Below, one piece after another: positions 1 to 11,077 of a stretch of DNA of 64,000 nt. The DNA comes from Bilabrum cf. latius. Its lineage: Eukaryota > Bigyra: Bicosoecida > Bigyra > Bicosoecida. A model generated the notes under the pieces. It did no database searches and was not told the DNA's origin. It saw only the letters and a list, made by a program, of their open reading frames with translations. A program made the position numbers and the translations under genes. How positions within the stretch are numbered: the stretch's first letter is position 1; every line of letters begins with the position of its first letter. Where the stretch lies: NCBI GenBank assembly GCA_965178125.1, contig OZ237753.1, forward strand, positions 62,001 to 126,000, given 5' to 3'.

Positions 1-3000
1 AGGGCCACCGCATGCCTGGTTTCCCCCTTGCGGCCGGCCACCACCACGAGAGCGTCCACCAGGGCCAGTGGGCTGCTGGCCACGGCCAGGCCGAGCCCGG
101 CCCCGCCTGCCTCTCCGTGGTCACCCGACAGGCTCGTGAGGCACTGTGCCGCGCCGGCAACCAGCGATCGGAGCCGCCCGCACGCCTCGGGGTGTCCCCC
201 CGTCACGCTGGCCCCAGCCACGGCGTCTGCACCGCCCATCTGCGCCAGCAGCCGAAGCACCACCTCGGGCGTGTGGACCTCCACCAGCCTGGCCCGACAG
301 GCCCCGGAGGCCAGCGCGGCGGCCCCGACGAGCCCGAGGCACTGCTGCACCGCGAGGAACCTCCACCGGCACATGGACTCGTCCTCCGCACGCACCGCCA
401 TCTGCAGAGGCCCGTCTGTGGGCGGCAGCGCAGTGGACCTGGAGGCCTGCTTGCCCTCGGAATCCAGGGCGCCTGACCTGCCCGTGTCCCCGTACGAGAC
501 ACCAGCCAGCCGCTGTGCATGCCCCGCAGGGATCTCGCGGGAGAGCGCCGGCACACCGGCCAGCTCCGCCAGCCGCGGCAGGTCGGCCAGGTTGCAGTAC
601 TCGTACACGAGCCTCGAGGCGGCCGCCAGCGCCATCCCTCGGCTGATCGCTTCCTGCCCCGCCTCGTGCTCGCAGAGGGCACGCAGGCACCTGGACGCCC
701 ACAGGGTCTGCTCCAGGGCCTGCGGGGTCACGGCCCCAAGCCCCTGCGCGTTGCAGTACCTGGCCATCGCGTCCAGCACGCCGGTGCAGGCCTCCACCGC
801 GCCCGCCCGCAGCATGGCCGCCGCGTGCCGCTGGGAGGCCATCGTGGCCGCCTGCCCTTGGGCGATGAGGGCACAGCGCATGCACCGCATGGCCTCCACG
901 ACCAAAGAGTGCCGCCCCGGCGTGCTCACGTGGCCGGTCAGCAGTGCCACCGACTGCCTGAGGCTGCCCAGCGGGAGCGGCTGGCCGGTCAGCGACACGC
1001 CGCCCGAGGCCGCAGCGGCGGCGGTCCCCAGCTCATCAGGGGACGCTGGACCCAGCCGTCCGTTGGTCACGTCGCGGGCCAGCGACGCCACGGCCGCCAG
1101 CTGTTCCCCGATCTGGGCCGTCTGCATGTCTCTGCAGCACAGCAGGCAGGAGCAGTAGGCGCGCGCTAGAGTCGCACGCACCGCGTCGATGGCGAGACCT
1201 TCCTCCGTCTTCTCGCGGCCCTCTGCCGGTGCACGCGTGGCGCTGAGCATCGCCAGCTGCTGGCAAATGGCCGGCCCCACCTGCTTTGCGAACATGGCGC
1301 TCTGCGTGTTCTGCAGCAGCACCAGCGGCACGCCCGCGGGAATGGCGCTCTCGTCGCCAAGCTCGGAGAACAGTGGGAGAGGGGCCGTGGCGGATGCGGC
1401 GCTGGCAGCGCTGGCCGCCTGCCCTGCCGCTGCACCGCCCCCCGCACCTGCCCCCGCCCCCGCCCCGCCGGCCATTGCCAGACTCTCCCGCATGGCATGG
1501 GCCATCGCGGCGTCCCCGAACATGGCGGCGTGCAGCTGCTGTTGCTGCTGCTGTTGCCCGAGCCCGACACCCGTGCCTGTGCCTGCTCCAGGCCCCCCCC
1601 CTCGAGACACGGCCGCCTCCGGGGGAGTGGCCCCTTCCAGCTCGAGCTGGAGCGCGTGCCTGGCATACCCCGGCAGCCCCTGCCTGCCCCCAGGGGGCCC
1701 GATCGGCATGAGCGTGCCGTCGTCCGTCTGCAGGCCCCACAGGACGAGCGAATTCACGGCTGCGCCGGCCATCGCTACCAGCGGCGTGCACTCGTCACCC
1801 TCCTGCAGCAGCTGTGCCTGCAGCGCACCCACCACCCCGCTTTTCACCACGGCAGAGTCGAAGTCCTGGGACAGCAGCTGGTGCACCGCCGCAACCTCCC
1901 TGGGCCCGCTCCTGCGATCAGCCGCCTTCATCTGCGACTGAGCCGAGGCGTTGGCCTGGTACGCCAGGGAACAAGCGCATGCGAGCCGCATGCCCACCAT
2001 GGAGGCCAGAGCGCTGCTCCCAGGCGCAGACATGAGCTGCTCTGCCGCCCGGAGCAGCATCTCGGGCCCGCCGTCACCCTCCACTCTCACGAGCACCTCT
2101 GCGAACGTGCCGGGGGGCGTAACTACGGCGATGGTACTTGCTCGTGCTGCTCGTGCTGATGGGGCAGTAGATGCTCCCGCTGCATCCTGCGGCGGCATGG
2201 GCGCCGCTCCCTGGGCTGTCCCCCTTGCCTTGCTTGCTACCTGCAGCCCCGGCTTGCGCGCCAGGAGGCCAGTCGCGGCGGCGTACCCCTCCAGGCACCG
2301 ACTAAGCCCCAGCATCGCCCGCAGGTACTCGGAGCTGAAATCCTTCCCGCCGGGCGCCTTGGCTCCGTGCGCGTGCCCCTGCGCCGCCCTCCGGTGGGTC
2401 TCCTGCCGGGCATACAGCTGGAACCTCCTGAACGAGAGGAAGGCCTGCCCCGCCGCTGCCTGCTCCGCCGCGTCCGCCTCCGACCCCGCCTGCACTCGGG
2501 CCTCGCAGGCGTTCCTCGCGCTGTGGTGGATGCGCTCCGCCGCGAGCTGGGCCTGCTGCTTGCACAGCTTGCATAGGTACCCTGGCTCTGTGAGCTGGGG
2601 GGAGGCCCCGCATGAGCCCCCCACCGTCTCTGACCGGGTGCTGGCTCCCGGCCCATCCAGCGCGATGGCGTGCTTGTTGGTGTCGCATGCTGCCAGCACA
2701 AAGTACATCCCGCAGCTCGTGCACGTGTAGGCCCTGTTCAGGATCCCGAACGCCTGCCCGGTGCTGAAGCAGACGGGGTTGTCGGCGGTGGTGGGCTTGG
2801 CCGGGGGCAGCAGCTCCGGCGGCGCGAGCTCGCTGCAGGCGATGCGACTCCACAATTGGGCCGGACTAGCGGATGAAGAGGAGGGAGAGGGGCCCTAGCT
2901 TGGCTGGCCCCGGCCCGAGGCGGCAGCAGGGGCAGCAAAGCCTGCAATCGATTGTCCACCTGCTTGGGACTGCGGGGCTGCCCTCGCCTGCTCATTCCTG

Positions 3001-3509
3001 TCGCTTTCCTGCAGCGCAGCGATAGCTGCTGCATCTTCTGGGCTGAGACCAGACGTCCCTGCGGGCTGGACGCTCGCAGCAGGCTGCGGTTGATAGCCGG
3101 GAGTCTAGCTCGTTCCTGCCGTGCCCGGTGCTCCTGGGGGCTCCACACCTGCCTCTCCTGCATTATGCGAGGCGAAATCATACAATGGATTGTATTTGAT
3201 CAAAATGAATGTTTCTTCGCTGGAGATAAGGAGCGAGCTGCCGCAACATGAACACATAGCAGCCACACCAAAGTCTCCGTCTGCGACCCCTCACGATAAT
3301 CTGCCTCAGTAGGAGGTTCCCACTGAGTTTTCTGCTTTGCATGATTAATATAATACACTTTTCCTTGGTGGTGTCCTCTTTCCCAATCTGTGAGGCAGTA
3401 CAAGTAGCTTATAAGAGGATGAAACCGCGTGTGTATCGATCACCTGCAACATCGTACAAAAGCAGTAATTTGACTCACTTGGCGGAAGAGGTGTATTTGG
3501 ATCACTCAT
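1..3509 (-). CDS. WW-domain protein with long helical region (3' end off window)
   Basis: Three exons on the minus strand: 3509-3479, 3387-3295, and 3157 to the left edge. The introns (91 and 137 bp) are GT-AG. Splicing joins LPP to NWERG and so restores a complete N-terminal WW domain (residues 8-36; W12, YY22-23, W33, PP35-36). WW domains bind proline-rich ligands. Downstream is a Ser/Pro-rich linker, then CxxC pairs (about residues 187-190 and about 60 residues later) that could bind zinc. After these come long Ala/Leu-rich helical stretches resembling armadillo-type repeats and a poly-Gln tract near residue 576. At least 1093 residues lie in the window. Two in-frame TAG codons (3105-3107, 2895-2897) are read as Gln. 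The frame stays open to base 1, so the C-terminus is missing. The WW assignment is firm; the cellular role is unknown. Confidence 0.82.
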
Positions 3510-3681
3510 AATCACCTACGGCAAGGATTGAGTGGTGTATTTGAAGTAAAATGTGCTGAGTTGCACTCTGGTATCCCCGCTTGTTCAGATCCGGACAATT
3601 CTCGGAAATGCGAACATTCATGAACCCGACTAGTCCAATCCGGAGCGCAAATGGCCCACGGCGTTGGGTTAAACAATAGTC
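3510..3681. promoter_or_regulatory. divergent intergenic region
   Basis: 172 bp separate the ATG of the minus-strand WW gene (3509) from the ATG of the plus-strand methyltransferase-like gene (3682), so both promoters must lie here or extend into the genes. I see no clear TATA box or other named element. Confidence 0.4.
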
Positions 3682-4884
3682 ATGGCAGCTACACTAGCGG
3701 TCATATTTATTCTCGTATCAAATATCGGCGCCGCTGTGATCCGATAGCCGGCCCAAGTCGAGCGACAAGATTCATCGCCGGATGTAGCTTGTGCAGCCCG
3801 ATTGATCGTTGCTGCATATGAACAACTGCTACCATGGCTCCACCCGAGGGATGTTGGGGCCCTTGGGATGTTATTCTGCTCTAGTGCAGGTAATCCTTAC
3901 CTGGAGTATGGCAGCGGCGGTTCTACTCGAATGGCTGTCGCGTCGAAATTGCTGCACTCTCGTGGACGAGGGCAGCAGAATACGCTCGTAGTTGAAGGTA
4001 GTTAGCAGTTTTTGGCCGATTTAATAGCCAAAATTGCATCTGATGTGCAGGAATTACAGCCCGGGACCCCGCCCATGTTGCTGACGACGTCACCGTTCAT
4101 GGGCCCAGTGGGTGCCTGGAGCTACCCAACCGGAGCAAACATCGTGCGCAACAAGAATGGGAAGCCGGTCCTTTCGCAGCCCAATCCGTATGCGCACGCC
4201 TACCCCATGTACTCCAGGGCCGGCCAGGAGCTGATGCGCCAGTCCGCTCTCCTGCAGCCGGAGGCAAGTACTGAGCGACCCCACCCAGAGGGAGGGTGGC
4301 CCGTTGGGCTGTTCGGGGAGGTTGCGGGTCTGAAGGACAGGAGCGTGCCGGAGCTGGTGCTGGTGGACGGCCGATTCCGAGTTGCCTGCGTGCTTCGGGT
4401 GATCAAGGAGTGGGGAGACGTTCCCTTGATCCTGCTGGACGACTTCAACGAGAGGCAGAGGTCCTACGGGTCAGTGCTGCGGTTCGCCAAGCCATGGCTG
4501 GGGATGGACCCGTTCTTGAGGGAGGGGCACGCAGCCATTGCAAAGGCAAAGGAGCTGAAGGAGGGAGGAAGCAAGTCGATGACCGACATGCAGCAGAAGA
4601 TGCTCGAGCAGTCCCTGCGGGGGGACGTCCCGCCGGTGAGCGAAGAGCAAGCCAGGCGGTACGTCCAAGAGGCCCTTCCGCCGTTCCTGGAGCGGTTAAT
4701 GCGGGACCTGGGGGGCGCTCCTGAGGGTTTCATCGCCCCGGACCAGTACGTGGACGAGGAGCAGCTGCACCTGCCCAGCATGGGCATGCGGCGGGGGCTA
4801 TGGATGAAGGGGCTGCCCAAGGGGCAGAGGGACGAGGCGGCGCTGGACGCTGCCATTCAGGCGTTCAGCTTCATCGCGCAGTGA
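3682..4884 (+). CDS. SAM-dependent methyltransferase-like protein with N-terminal membrane segment
   Basis: Single-exon frame of 400 aa from ATG 3682 to TGA 4882-4884, with in-frame TAG at 3745 and 4003 read as Gln. The N-terminus (residues 1-20) is hydrophobic and may be a signal peptide or anchor. Residues 75-82, EYGSGGST, resemble the glycine-rich SAM loop of class I methyltransferases. Around residue 228, VDGRFRVAC resembles the conserved aspartate/arginine segment of a poorly characterised methyltransferase-like family. The C-terminal third is charged and helical. The family call rests on these two motifs only; the substrate is unknown. The ATG was chosen because a TAA lies in frame 12 bases upstream and the hydrophobic start follows directly. 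It is divergent from the WW gene. Confidence 0.72.
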
Positions 4885-5110
4885 TGAGGTTTGGGGGTGG
4901 TGTTTAGGTTAGTGCATCGATTAATAGGATAGTATATGAATGACATTCGCCACCGTGCTTATATGCGGCACTGAATGCAGCAAGTGCCGAACGAGTCCAT
5001 GACTTGCGGCGGAATACACCTGTTGCGTGTACATTTTGTGTTATTCTGGTTTTTGCGATTTCCCTGCGCCTCGTCGCCAGGTTGCGCCAAAACCGTGCAT
5101 ACGAAACAAA

Positions 5111-5845
5111 ATGGCATCTGCTAAGGGAGCTAAGATCTTCAAGACCAAGTGCGCTCAGTGCCACACTGTTGAGAAGGTAAGAGTAGCGAACTATCAGCTA
5201 TTTTTACTGCAAAGGGGCACTGCACCTTGCTTGACGTGATAGTGATGTGGCTCGGTTCAATCCGACATTTGCAGCTGTGCAAGGTAGTTCTGGCACGTTT
5301 GGTGCCGTGATATCAATTATGTCAAGTATATTTACTGAATGGTACTAGTAGTAGTGCACATGGATGCGTTTATTGGCATGCAGAATGCCAGTGTTGAAGG
5401 GAACGGCAGTCTCAGCACGATAAGCCGCCCTGACCAGTTCTCCCCTGTTTGTTAACCCTGGACGCGCATCTTGGTTATAAACCTGCATGTGGCGTTGAAA
5501 AAATGCTGGAAAATGTGTCGTTCCATCGTTTTCTGGTGTAGACGACCCCATCCACGCGTCTGCTGATTGTTTTGTGTCCGCCCATTTGCTCCATCGCAGG
5601 GTGGCTCGCACATGCAGGGCCCCAACTTGAACGGCCTGTTCGGACGCACTGCTGGTACCACGGCGGGGTACAGCTACTCCAAGGCGAACAAGACCAGCGG
5701 GATCGTGTGGGGTGAGGACACCCTGTTCGCGTACCTGAAGAACCCCAAGAAATACATCAAGGGAACCAAGATGATCTTCGCTGGCCTCAAGAAGGAGAAG
5801 GACAGGAACGACCTCATCGCCTACTTGAAGGAGGCGACCGCCTGA
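5111..5845 (+). CDS. CYC: cytochrome c (mitochondrial electron carrier)
   Basis: Two exons, 5111-5176 and 5600-5845, joined across a 423-bp phase-0 GT-AG intron, give a 103-aa cytochrome c ending in TGA. It carries electrons from complex III to complex IV in the intermembrane space. CAQCH (C14, C17, H18) is the haem-attachment motif, and GTKMIFAG contains the distal Met ligand. The usual end, [11 protein letters not shown], is present. The N-terminus lacks the roughly eight-residue extension of land-plant cytochrome c. Oddity: the normally invariant proline in YIPGTKM is lysine here (YIKGTKM). There is no internal TAG, so this gene reads the same under either code and anchors the identification as a nuclear, intron-bearing eukaryotic locus. 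Confidence 0.96.
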
Positions 5846-6460
5846 GCCGGGAACCAGCGATGAGGCGTTTGCGCTGGTTGGTCTGGCCAGCCGCAAATGC
5901 ACTGCATAGAATGTCGGATTGCGAGTTAAATATTCTTTTCGACGGAATTTGTTTATCTTGTCCAACTGGGGCCTCATTGTGTTCGCAATCAGTGCCATGA
6001 TATCGATGGTGAGCCTGTGTGATACTGCGGCTCTTTCAGAGGCCCAGCTCAGCCAGCAGGCGAGCACAGACAATCGCGAGTGCACGAGTTGTCCGGTCCC
6101 AGATCACGAATCAGGCAGCTCCAACTGCTCCGTGCCGGCCTGCAACGTCTTCGTGTTGTAGCCTCCGGATGGACTTGCCACCTAATTTGCATCGTTTCAC
6201 ACAGCTTGCTTAGGCGTAACACTTGCCTATGTATTATCACCCCAAAAAATATGATGCAGTGCGTTGTCTGGCGAACGAGAACGCCGCGTGCTGCCAAGCT
6301 GCGGTAAGAACGGAACCGGCTGACACACAAGTGCAACTCAGGATGGGTGTGCCAAAGAGCTCAAGTTGTGCCGCGCCACAAGGAGATCTGGAAGTTTCTA
6401 TTATTTTCTTGTGCGTAACTTTCGCATGATTAAGCATGGCAAAGGGGAGTAGCACCTGGA
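5846..6460. other. intergenic region with a short Cys-rich reading frame
   Basis: No convincing gene. A frame from ATG 5997 to TAA 6183-6185 (62 aa, one TAG at 6159 read as Gln) encodes a small Cys-rich peptide. It could equally be part of the cytochrome c 3' UTR or an exon of a gene I cannot resolve. Confidence 0.3.
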
Positions 6461-6889
6461 ATGTTGATGTTGATGTTGATGTTGATGTTGCTGCTTGCAG
6501 TCATGGCCGCCTCGCTGTGGCCTGTGGGGGAGACGTTCGGGCCCCCTGGGTACATCAACAGGACCTTGCATGGAAGCAAGTGCGTCCAGCAGTCTGATGA
6601 AGGTGCAACCCCTTTGTTTCCGGACATGCAAGCCGACACAGAGGGCGTGCTTGTAGCGAGCAGATTCGCGAATGGGACGATGCGGCTGGCACTGTCCAAC
6701 TCGCAGCAGGAGATCAGGCCCCGCGTCATGCGCATGACCCTCCTTCATTTCGATGGGAGCTGCACGTAGGTCAACGGCACGGCAGGGCATGCACGCGCCC
6801 TGCAGGCGCTGCCCTAGTCTGCGGCGCTGGAAGACGTGGCAGGAGCTTGTGACTGCCGGCGAGGCTACCATCAACGCGGGCTTGCCTGA
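6461..6889 (+). CDS. small secreted protein, unknown function
   Basis: 142-aa frame from ATG 6461 to TGA 6887-6889 with two in-frame TAGs (6767, 6815) read as Gln. The signal peptide core is made by five ATGTTG hexamers (Met-Leu repeats) followed by LLLAVMAAS, a typical hydrophobic core with a small-residue cleavage site. The mature part carries NxT sequons (NRT, NGT twice) and a few cysteines, consistent with a secreted or cell-wall protein. I recognise no family. Under the standard code the frame would stop at residue 102. Confidence 0.55.
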
Positions 6890-7087
6890 CGATCGCAACA
6901 TTTAGGGGAGCATGCGCCTGTGGGTTGTGAACTACATGTCGTACGATGCCGCAGCTGCCGCACCTGGTTGATCCATCCGATCCACGGGTGGACTCCGAAT
7001 CTCCGAATCATCCGTTCCGTTGTGGCGTACTTACGCAGATCGTTTGCTGATTCTACCCTGGCAATGCATGATTTCTATTTGTGATAA

Positions 7088-8434
7088 ATGCTAGGATACA
7101 TTGCGGTAGATCAGCGGTCCTTACGGCACCTCGCATCATATGAGCATGGCGAGTACGCAGGAGGTTCATCGAGCAGTCGATTGATGAGCATTGGCCCGAT
7201 GCTAGCTGCTCTGCACCGCTCTTGCTAGCTTGGGCCTGCCCCACCATCTGAATCGAAGGATCGACCGCGTACATGCTTGCCGGTATACGTTGATACTGGA
7301 CTATTTCGAGTGGCCTTCGCTGTGTCGGCTGTTCCAAAGCCAGGCGGGGCCGCAGCATTGTCCCGCCTGTCAGTGGAGCACGTGCTCGGTATATGTGTAG
7401 GATCTAGTGAATACGATAGAGAGCTCTTGCTGCGCCTGAGTGCTGAGATTACCACAAAGTTTGTCTAGCTCGCTGGAAACTCATTAGCCGAGGGACGCCT
7501 GAAACGCTTTAAGAAGTTTACAAGGTGGTGCAGCACATTTATTATTGACAGTTTGACGAGCTCCGCCTAGGAGGGAACAAGCGGGCCAGCTGCTGCTTAG
7601 TCTCAGGCGGAACTGCCAGGAAACGACGGGATGGACTACCTCCTCGATTGCGGAGCCTCCAGCCGTTTCATGAAGCGCAAGCGAAGATTGAAGGAATGCT
7701 TTGACCCAATTGATCCTGGTCATTCTTTAGCTGAAGGAGCCGCAGTGTCTTCATCCGGAGCTGAGGGTGAGACTGCGATTGCGTGTGCGAAGCTGTCGAG
7801 GTCAGCAGCTGATCCAACTACTAGACTTGAAGCGAGCACAGCGGCCCGGGGCACGGCTGATGGTATCGGTAGTGACGGTGCATCTAGCGCGCCATCATTA
7901 CCTTTTGCAATTAGAAGCGGCTCAGAAACCGCATCTCACGGTGCGAGCACAAGGGCACGGGCACAAGGAGGGGCACGGGCACAAGGAGGGGCACGGGCAC
8001 AAGGAGGGGCACGGGCACAAGGTGGGGCAGGGGCAGGGGCAGGGGCAGGGGCAGGGGCAGGGGCACAAGGTGGGGCAGGGGCAGGGGCAGGGGCAGGGGC
8101 AGGGGCAGGGGCAGGGGCAGGGGCAGGGGCAGGGGCAGGGGCAAGGGCAGGGGCAGAGGCAGGTCGCCCGCGTGCAGGCGGCACAATCGCAAGCGATACT
8201 GGCGCTGGTGGGCATCACGGGACACCCAAGACGCCGGGTCACTCTAAGTGCGATCCCGACGGCGGTTCGCTGCGCCCAGCCGAGGGCACGCCCATGCCCA
8301 GCCAGGCCGCAACAGTGGGGTCCGGTGCTGCCCCTGGTACTGCCCTCGGTATGGACACTGAGGGGGGCACAGATGGGGGTGGGGGTGGGGGTGGCTTCTT
8401 GGCTTGGCTCACGGGTAGGCGACGGCCGGGGTGA
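7088..8434 (+). CDS. unknown protein with Gly/Ala low-complexity tail
   Basis: 448-aa frame from ATG 7088, preceded directly by TGA-TAA in frame, to TGA 8432-8434. Four TAGs (7226, 7466, 7568, 7598) are read as Gln. Residues 1-180 are a mixed alpha/beta globular-looking region. The middle is basic (KRKRRLK). The C-terminal third is low-complexity: four ARAQGG units followed by a long Ala-Gly run, encoded by a GGGGCA-type minisatellite, then Pro/Gly-rich sequence. No family recognised. Because the standard code splits the N-terminal domain four times, an annotation with table 1 would miss the conserved part. Confidence 0.65.
7952..8165 (+). repeat. coding GGGGCA hexamer minisatellite
   Basis: Tandem GGGGCA/GGGGCAC-type units inside the 7088-8434 gene. 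They begin as an 18-bp higher-order unit (four copies of ARAQGG) and continue as pure hexamers (Ala-Gly). Being a multiple of three, length changes keep the frame. Confidence 0.85.
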
Positions 8435-8602
8435 TGTGTGCTCGTGTGGAGCCTAGTATAGAAGGATTGATGGGGCAGAGCAGAAGAGAGCTCATCTAGG
8501 CCTGCTGGTTGTATCGCATTACCAAGAAAAACCACAACTTTGTTGTGTCGACGAACTCACATCCAACATTTATCACAACATCCCATGCTTTATGTTCCTC
8601 AC

Positions 8603-10825
8603 TCAGGCTGCATTGTACGAGCACCGGTCCAAGCACCTGCTCATGGCATGCATCCTGTGCCACGACCCTGGCCCCGGCTACTGCTGCCATGCAAAGCACC
8701 CCGAGCTTGTTCCCTCATTCCCCTCCGCGTGCCCCTGACCATCCACCCTGCTTCCCCCCTTGCCCCCACCACCGCTCCCTTGTTCCCCAAGCAGCTTGTC
8801 CATCCTCCGCAGGTCCTCCCTATACCCCACCACCCTGTTTCGCCACTCCACGACTCCCACCAGCCGGTCCAGCAGCCACTGACCCAACGCCTCCAACCAC
8901 CCCGTGCTCTCCTCCTCCTCCTTTCCGCCACCACCACCCCCCTGCTATTCTCCGACTAGCCCGTGCTCGGTCGCACGCCCGGTGATGTGCGGCGCCAGCC
9001 ACCACTCCTTGCTGCGTGCGCTCGACCCTGCCGCCCAGCGACCCACGGCATCTGCATGGCACCGCAGTGCAGTGCTGCTGTCAGAGGAGGGCTTCAGCGA
9101 CAGACCGCTGACTCCGGCCGCCGCCCCCCAAGCCCGCATGGCCGCCCGGCTGAGGCTAGTGGCCCTGTACGACGTCACGTGGCCAAACAGGGGCAGGTCA
9201 CTCTGGGCGTGCGACAGCCTCGCGGACACGAACTCGAAGGCGGGCTGGCCCGAGCCCGGGTCTGTCAGTGGGAGCGGGCCGTGGGAGCAGGCGCTCTTGA
9301 TCGGGGCGCTGCGGGCCACTTCACCGTCATATCCTGAGGTTGCAACCGCTTCACCACGAGTTGCAACCGTCCCGCTCGCCTCTGCAAAGGCCGACTGGTC
9401 CCTCCTGTGCAGCCCGCTGCGGATGAGAGCGTCCCAGGCCCGCATGCAGCGGTCTGGGGGAACACTGGGCAAGGATATGGATCGAGATGCGGTGCTCTGG
9501 GCAGGTGCGTTGGCAGCAGCACCAGCACTGGCACCAGCTACAGCGCTGCTGCTGCCAGCTGGCTGCCGCTGCCCAACCCCCCCCACAGCGATGCTCGCTG
9601 CGCATGGCCGCCGTACGACCGCGATGGAGTGTGACGAGTTGCGGGGCCTGTCGGCGTCAGCCCAGCGTCCCTGCGGCGACGCGTCCCTGCCGTCGGGATC
9701 GACCCACTCGTCACACCAAGGGCCGAACCCCACCCCATGGACAGCCCACCCCGCCATGCACTCTCGGACGCAGGCTCTGCTGCGGCCACCAGCCCGCTCG
9801 TTCGGTGGCTCTGCTGCGGCCATCGCGTGGGACCGCTCCAGTTCCAGCACTTTCCCGGCAGGGTACCCCTCACCCTAACCCTCGAGATCTCTCGATAGCC
9901 AGTAGCTGCCCCGCCCCTGCCACGCGCAGAACCCGATGGCGTCCTGACGTGCCACACGCGGCGATGCCTGGCACCTGAGGGGCCCGCATGGAGAGTCCCC
10001 TGGGCGAACGTTCGCTGCTATGCTAGGGTCAAGCGGGCTGCCCTCCGCGAACCCCGGGCGTGTCCACATGAGTAGGACGCCGGTGTGCAGCTGCTCCCAC
10101 GGGAACTGGGGCTGCCTCGGCTGCGGGAAACCGCACACGTCGCCTCGGCGGCAGGACGGATCGCGGGCTGCCTGTTCGAGCCAGGGGTGGATCACCTGGC
10201 CCACGAGAATGTCGCTGTCTATGTACAGCACGGCGACGGGGTCTCGCCGGAAGCACCATCGCTTGGCGAGAGGCGTGCTGCTGCGCTGCTCGCCGGCCCA
10301 TCTCTGACACACCCTTGCCGATGCAACTGCGATTTCAGGCATTCTGGATTTCCAAGATTTCCGTGTCATCGTGATTGCCCGTCGCTCCTCGAAGACTGGA
10401 GTGCCTGCGCGCACCGGGACGTCCACCGTGTCCGGCAGCTCAACCAGATCTAACCACCCGAGGTCTCCCTCGCCATCCGCCTTAGCAAGCCGCTCAAGGC
10501 ACTCTACACCCGATCGAGTAGTCAGAATCTGTATCAACCCTCGCCATTTGCCATGATTTCGCAGCGTTGCAACTGTTGCGAGCAGCGAGTCCCTTCTGCT
10601 AGACTCGCCGATTGCGAGCACTGCGACCGCTGCCCAGTGCTCTGGATTCACACTGTGAATTTTCAATTCGTCGCCATGTGCACCGTGTCCTCGATTTCTG
10701 AGCCATGCCGGACCGAGGCTGGCAGAGTTCGCAATGTGGTGCCCCCCATGGATCGCCCCAATCAAGAATACTACAAACAAGCTGGACAGAGTTAAACAAA
10801 TGAAAGCTTTCTTTCTGTTCAACAT
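8603..10825 (-). CDS. glycosyltransferase-like type II membrane protein
   Basis: Minus-strand single exon, ATG at 10825 to TGA at 8605-8603, 740 aa, with TAGs at 9877-9875, 8947-8945 and 8680-8678 read as Gln. An N-terminal cytoplasmic NRKK is followed by a hydrophobic anchor (residues 8-25), the layout of Golgi transferases. The lumenal part has a VLYIDSDILV segment with DxD at 203-205, a metal/nucleotide-sugar motif of GT-A enzymes, then HTGVLLMW, resembling the HSGV block of GT8-like families. HGVGFGPW further on resembles the late His-containing block. The C-terminal third is low-complexity with a basic helical end. Sugar and acceptor are unknown. It is convergent with 7088-8434 and divergent from ATM1. 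Confidence 0.7.
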
Positions 10826-11077
10826 AGGCGAGGACAGCGATACCGCATGCTTGAATCTGTAGGCCCGGAGGAGTTCGACTTTGTGCTGGCCGAACTTTCG
10901 ACCAGATCATCGAGCCGCAGTGGCGCCGTACCAGCGGATACACTATTGCAATCTTGCAGTTGCGATATCATTATACCTTCTTGTCCCACAATTGGAGGGT
11001 CATTGGCTGCAAAGGCTGTCGCAAAGGTCCTGTGACGCTTGTTCTAATTCCGCTGTGAACCAAGGCAGCGTCGCAAC

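Noticed and set aside
28-1791. Plus-strand and alternate minus-strand frames rich in Arg, Ser and Pro
   Set aside because: They are shadows of the minus-strand WW-domain gene, whose own frame runs off the window and has the normal amino-acid composition.
7911-8242. Pro-Leu, Cys-Pro and Ala-Pro repeat frames on the minus strand
   Set aside because: Antisense translations of the GGGGCA minisatellite.
9866-9880. CACCCTAACCCTCG, resembling telomeric repeats
   Set aside because: Only a two-unit match, inside the glycosyltransferase coding sequence.
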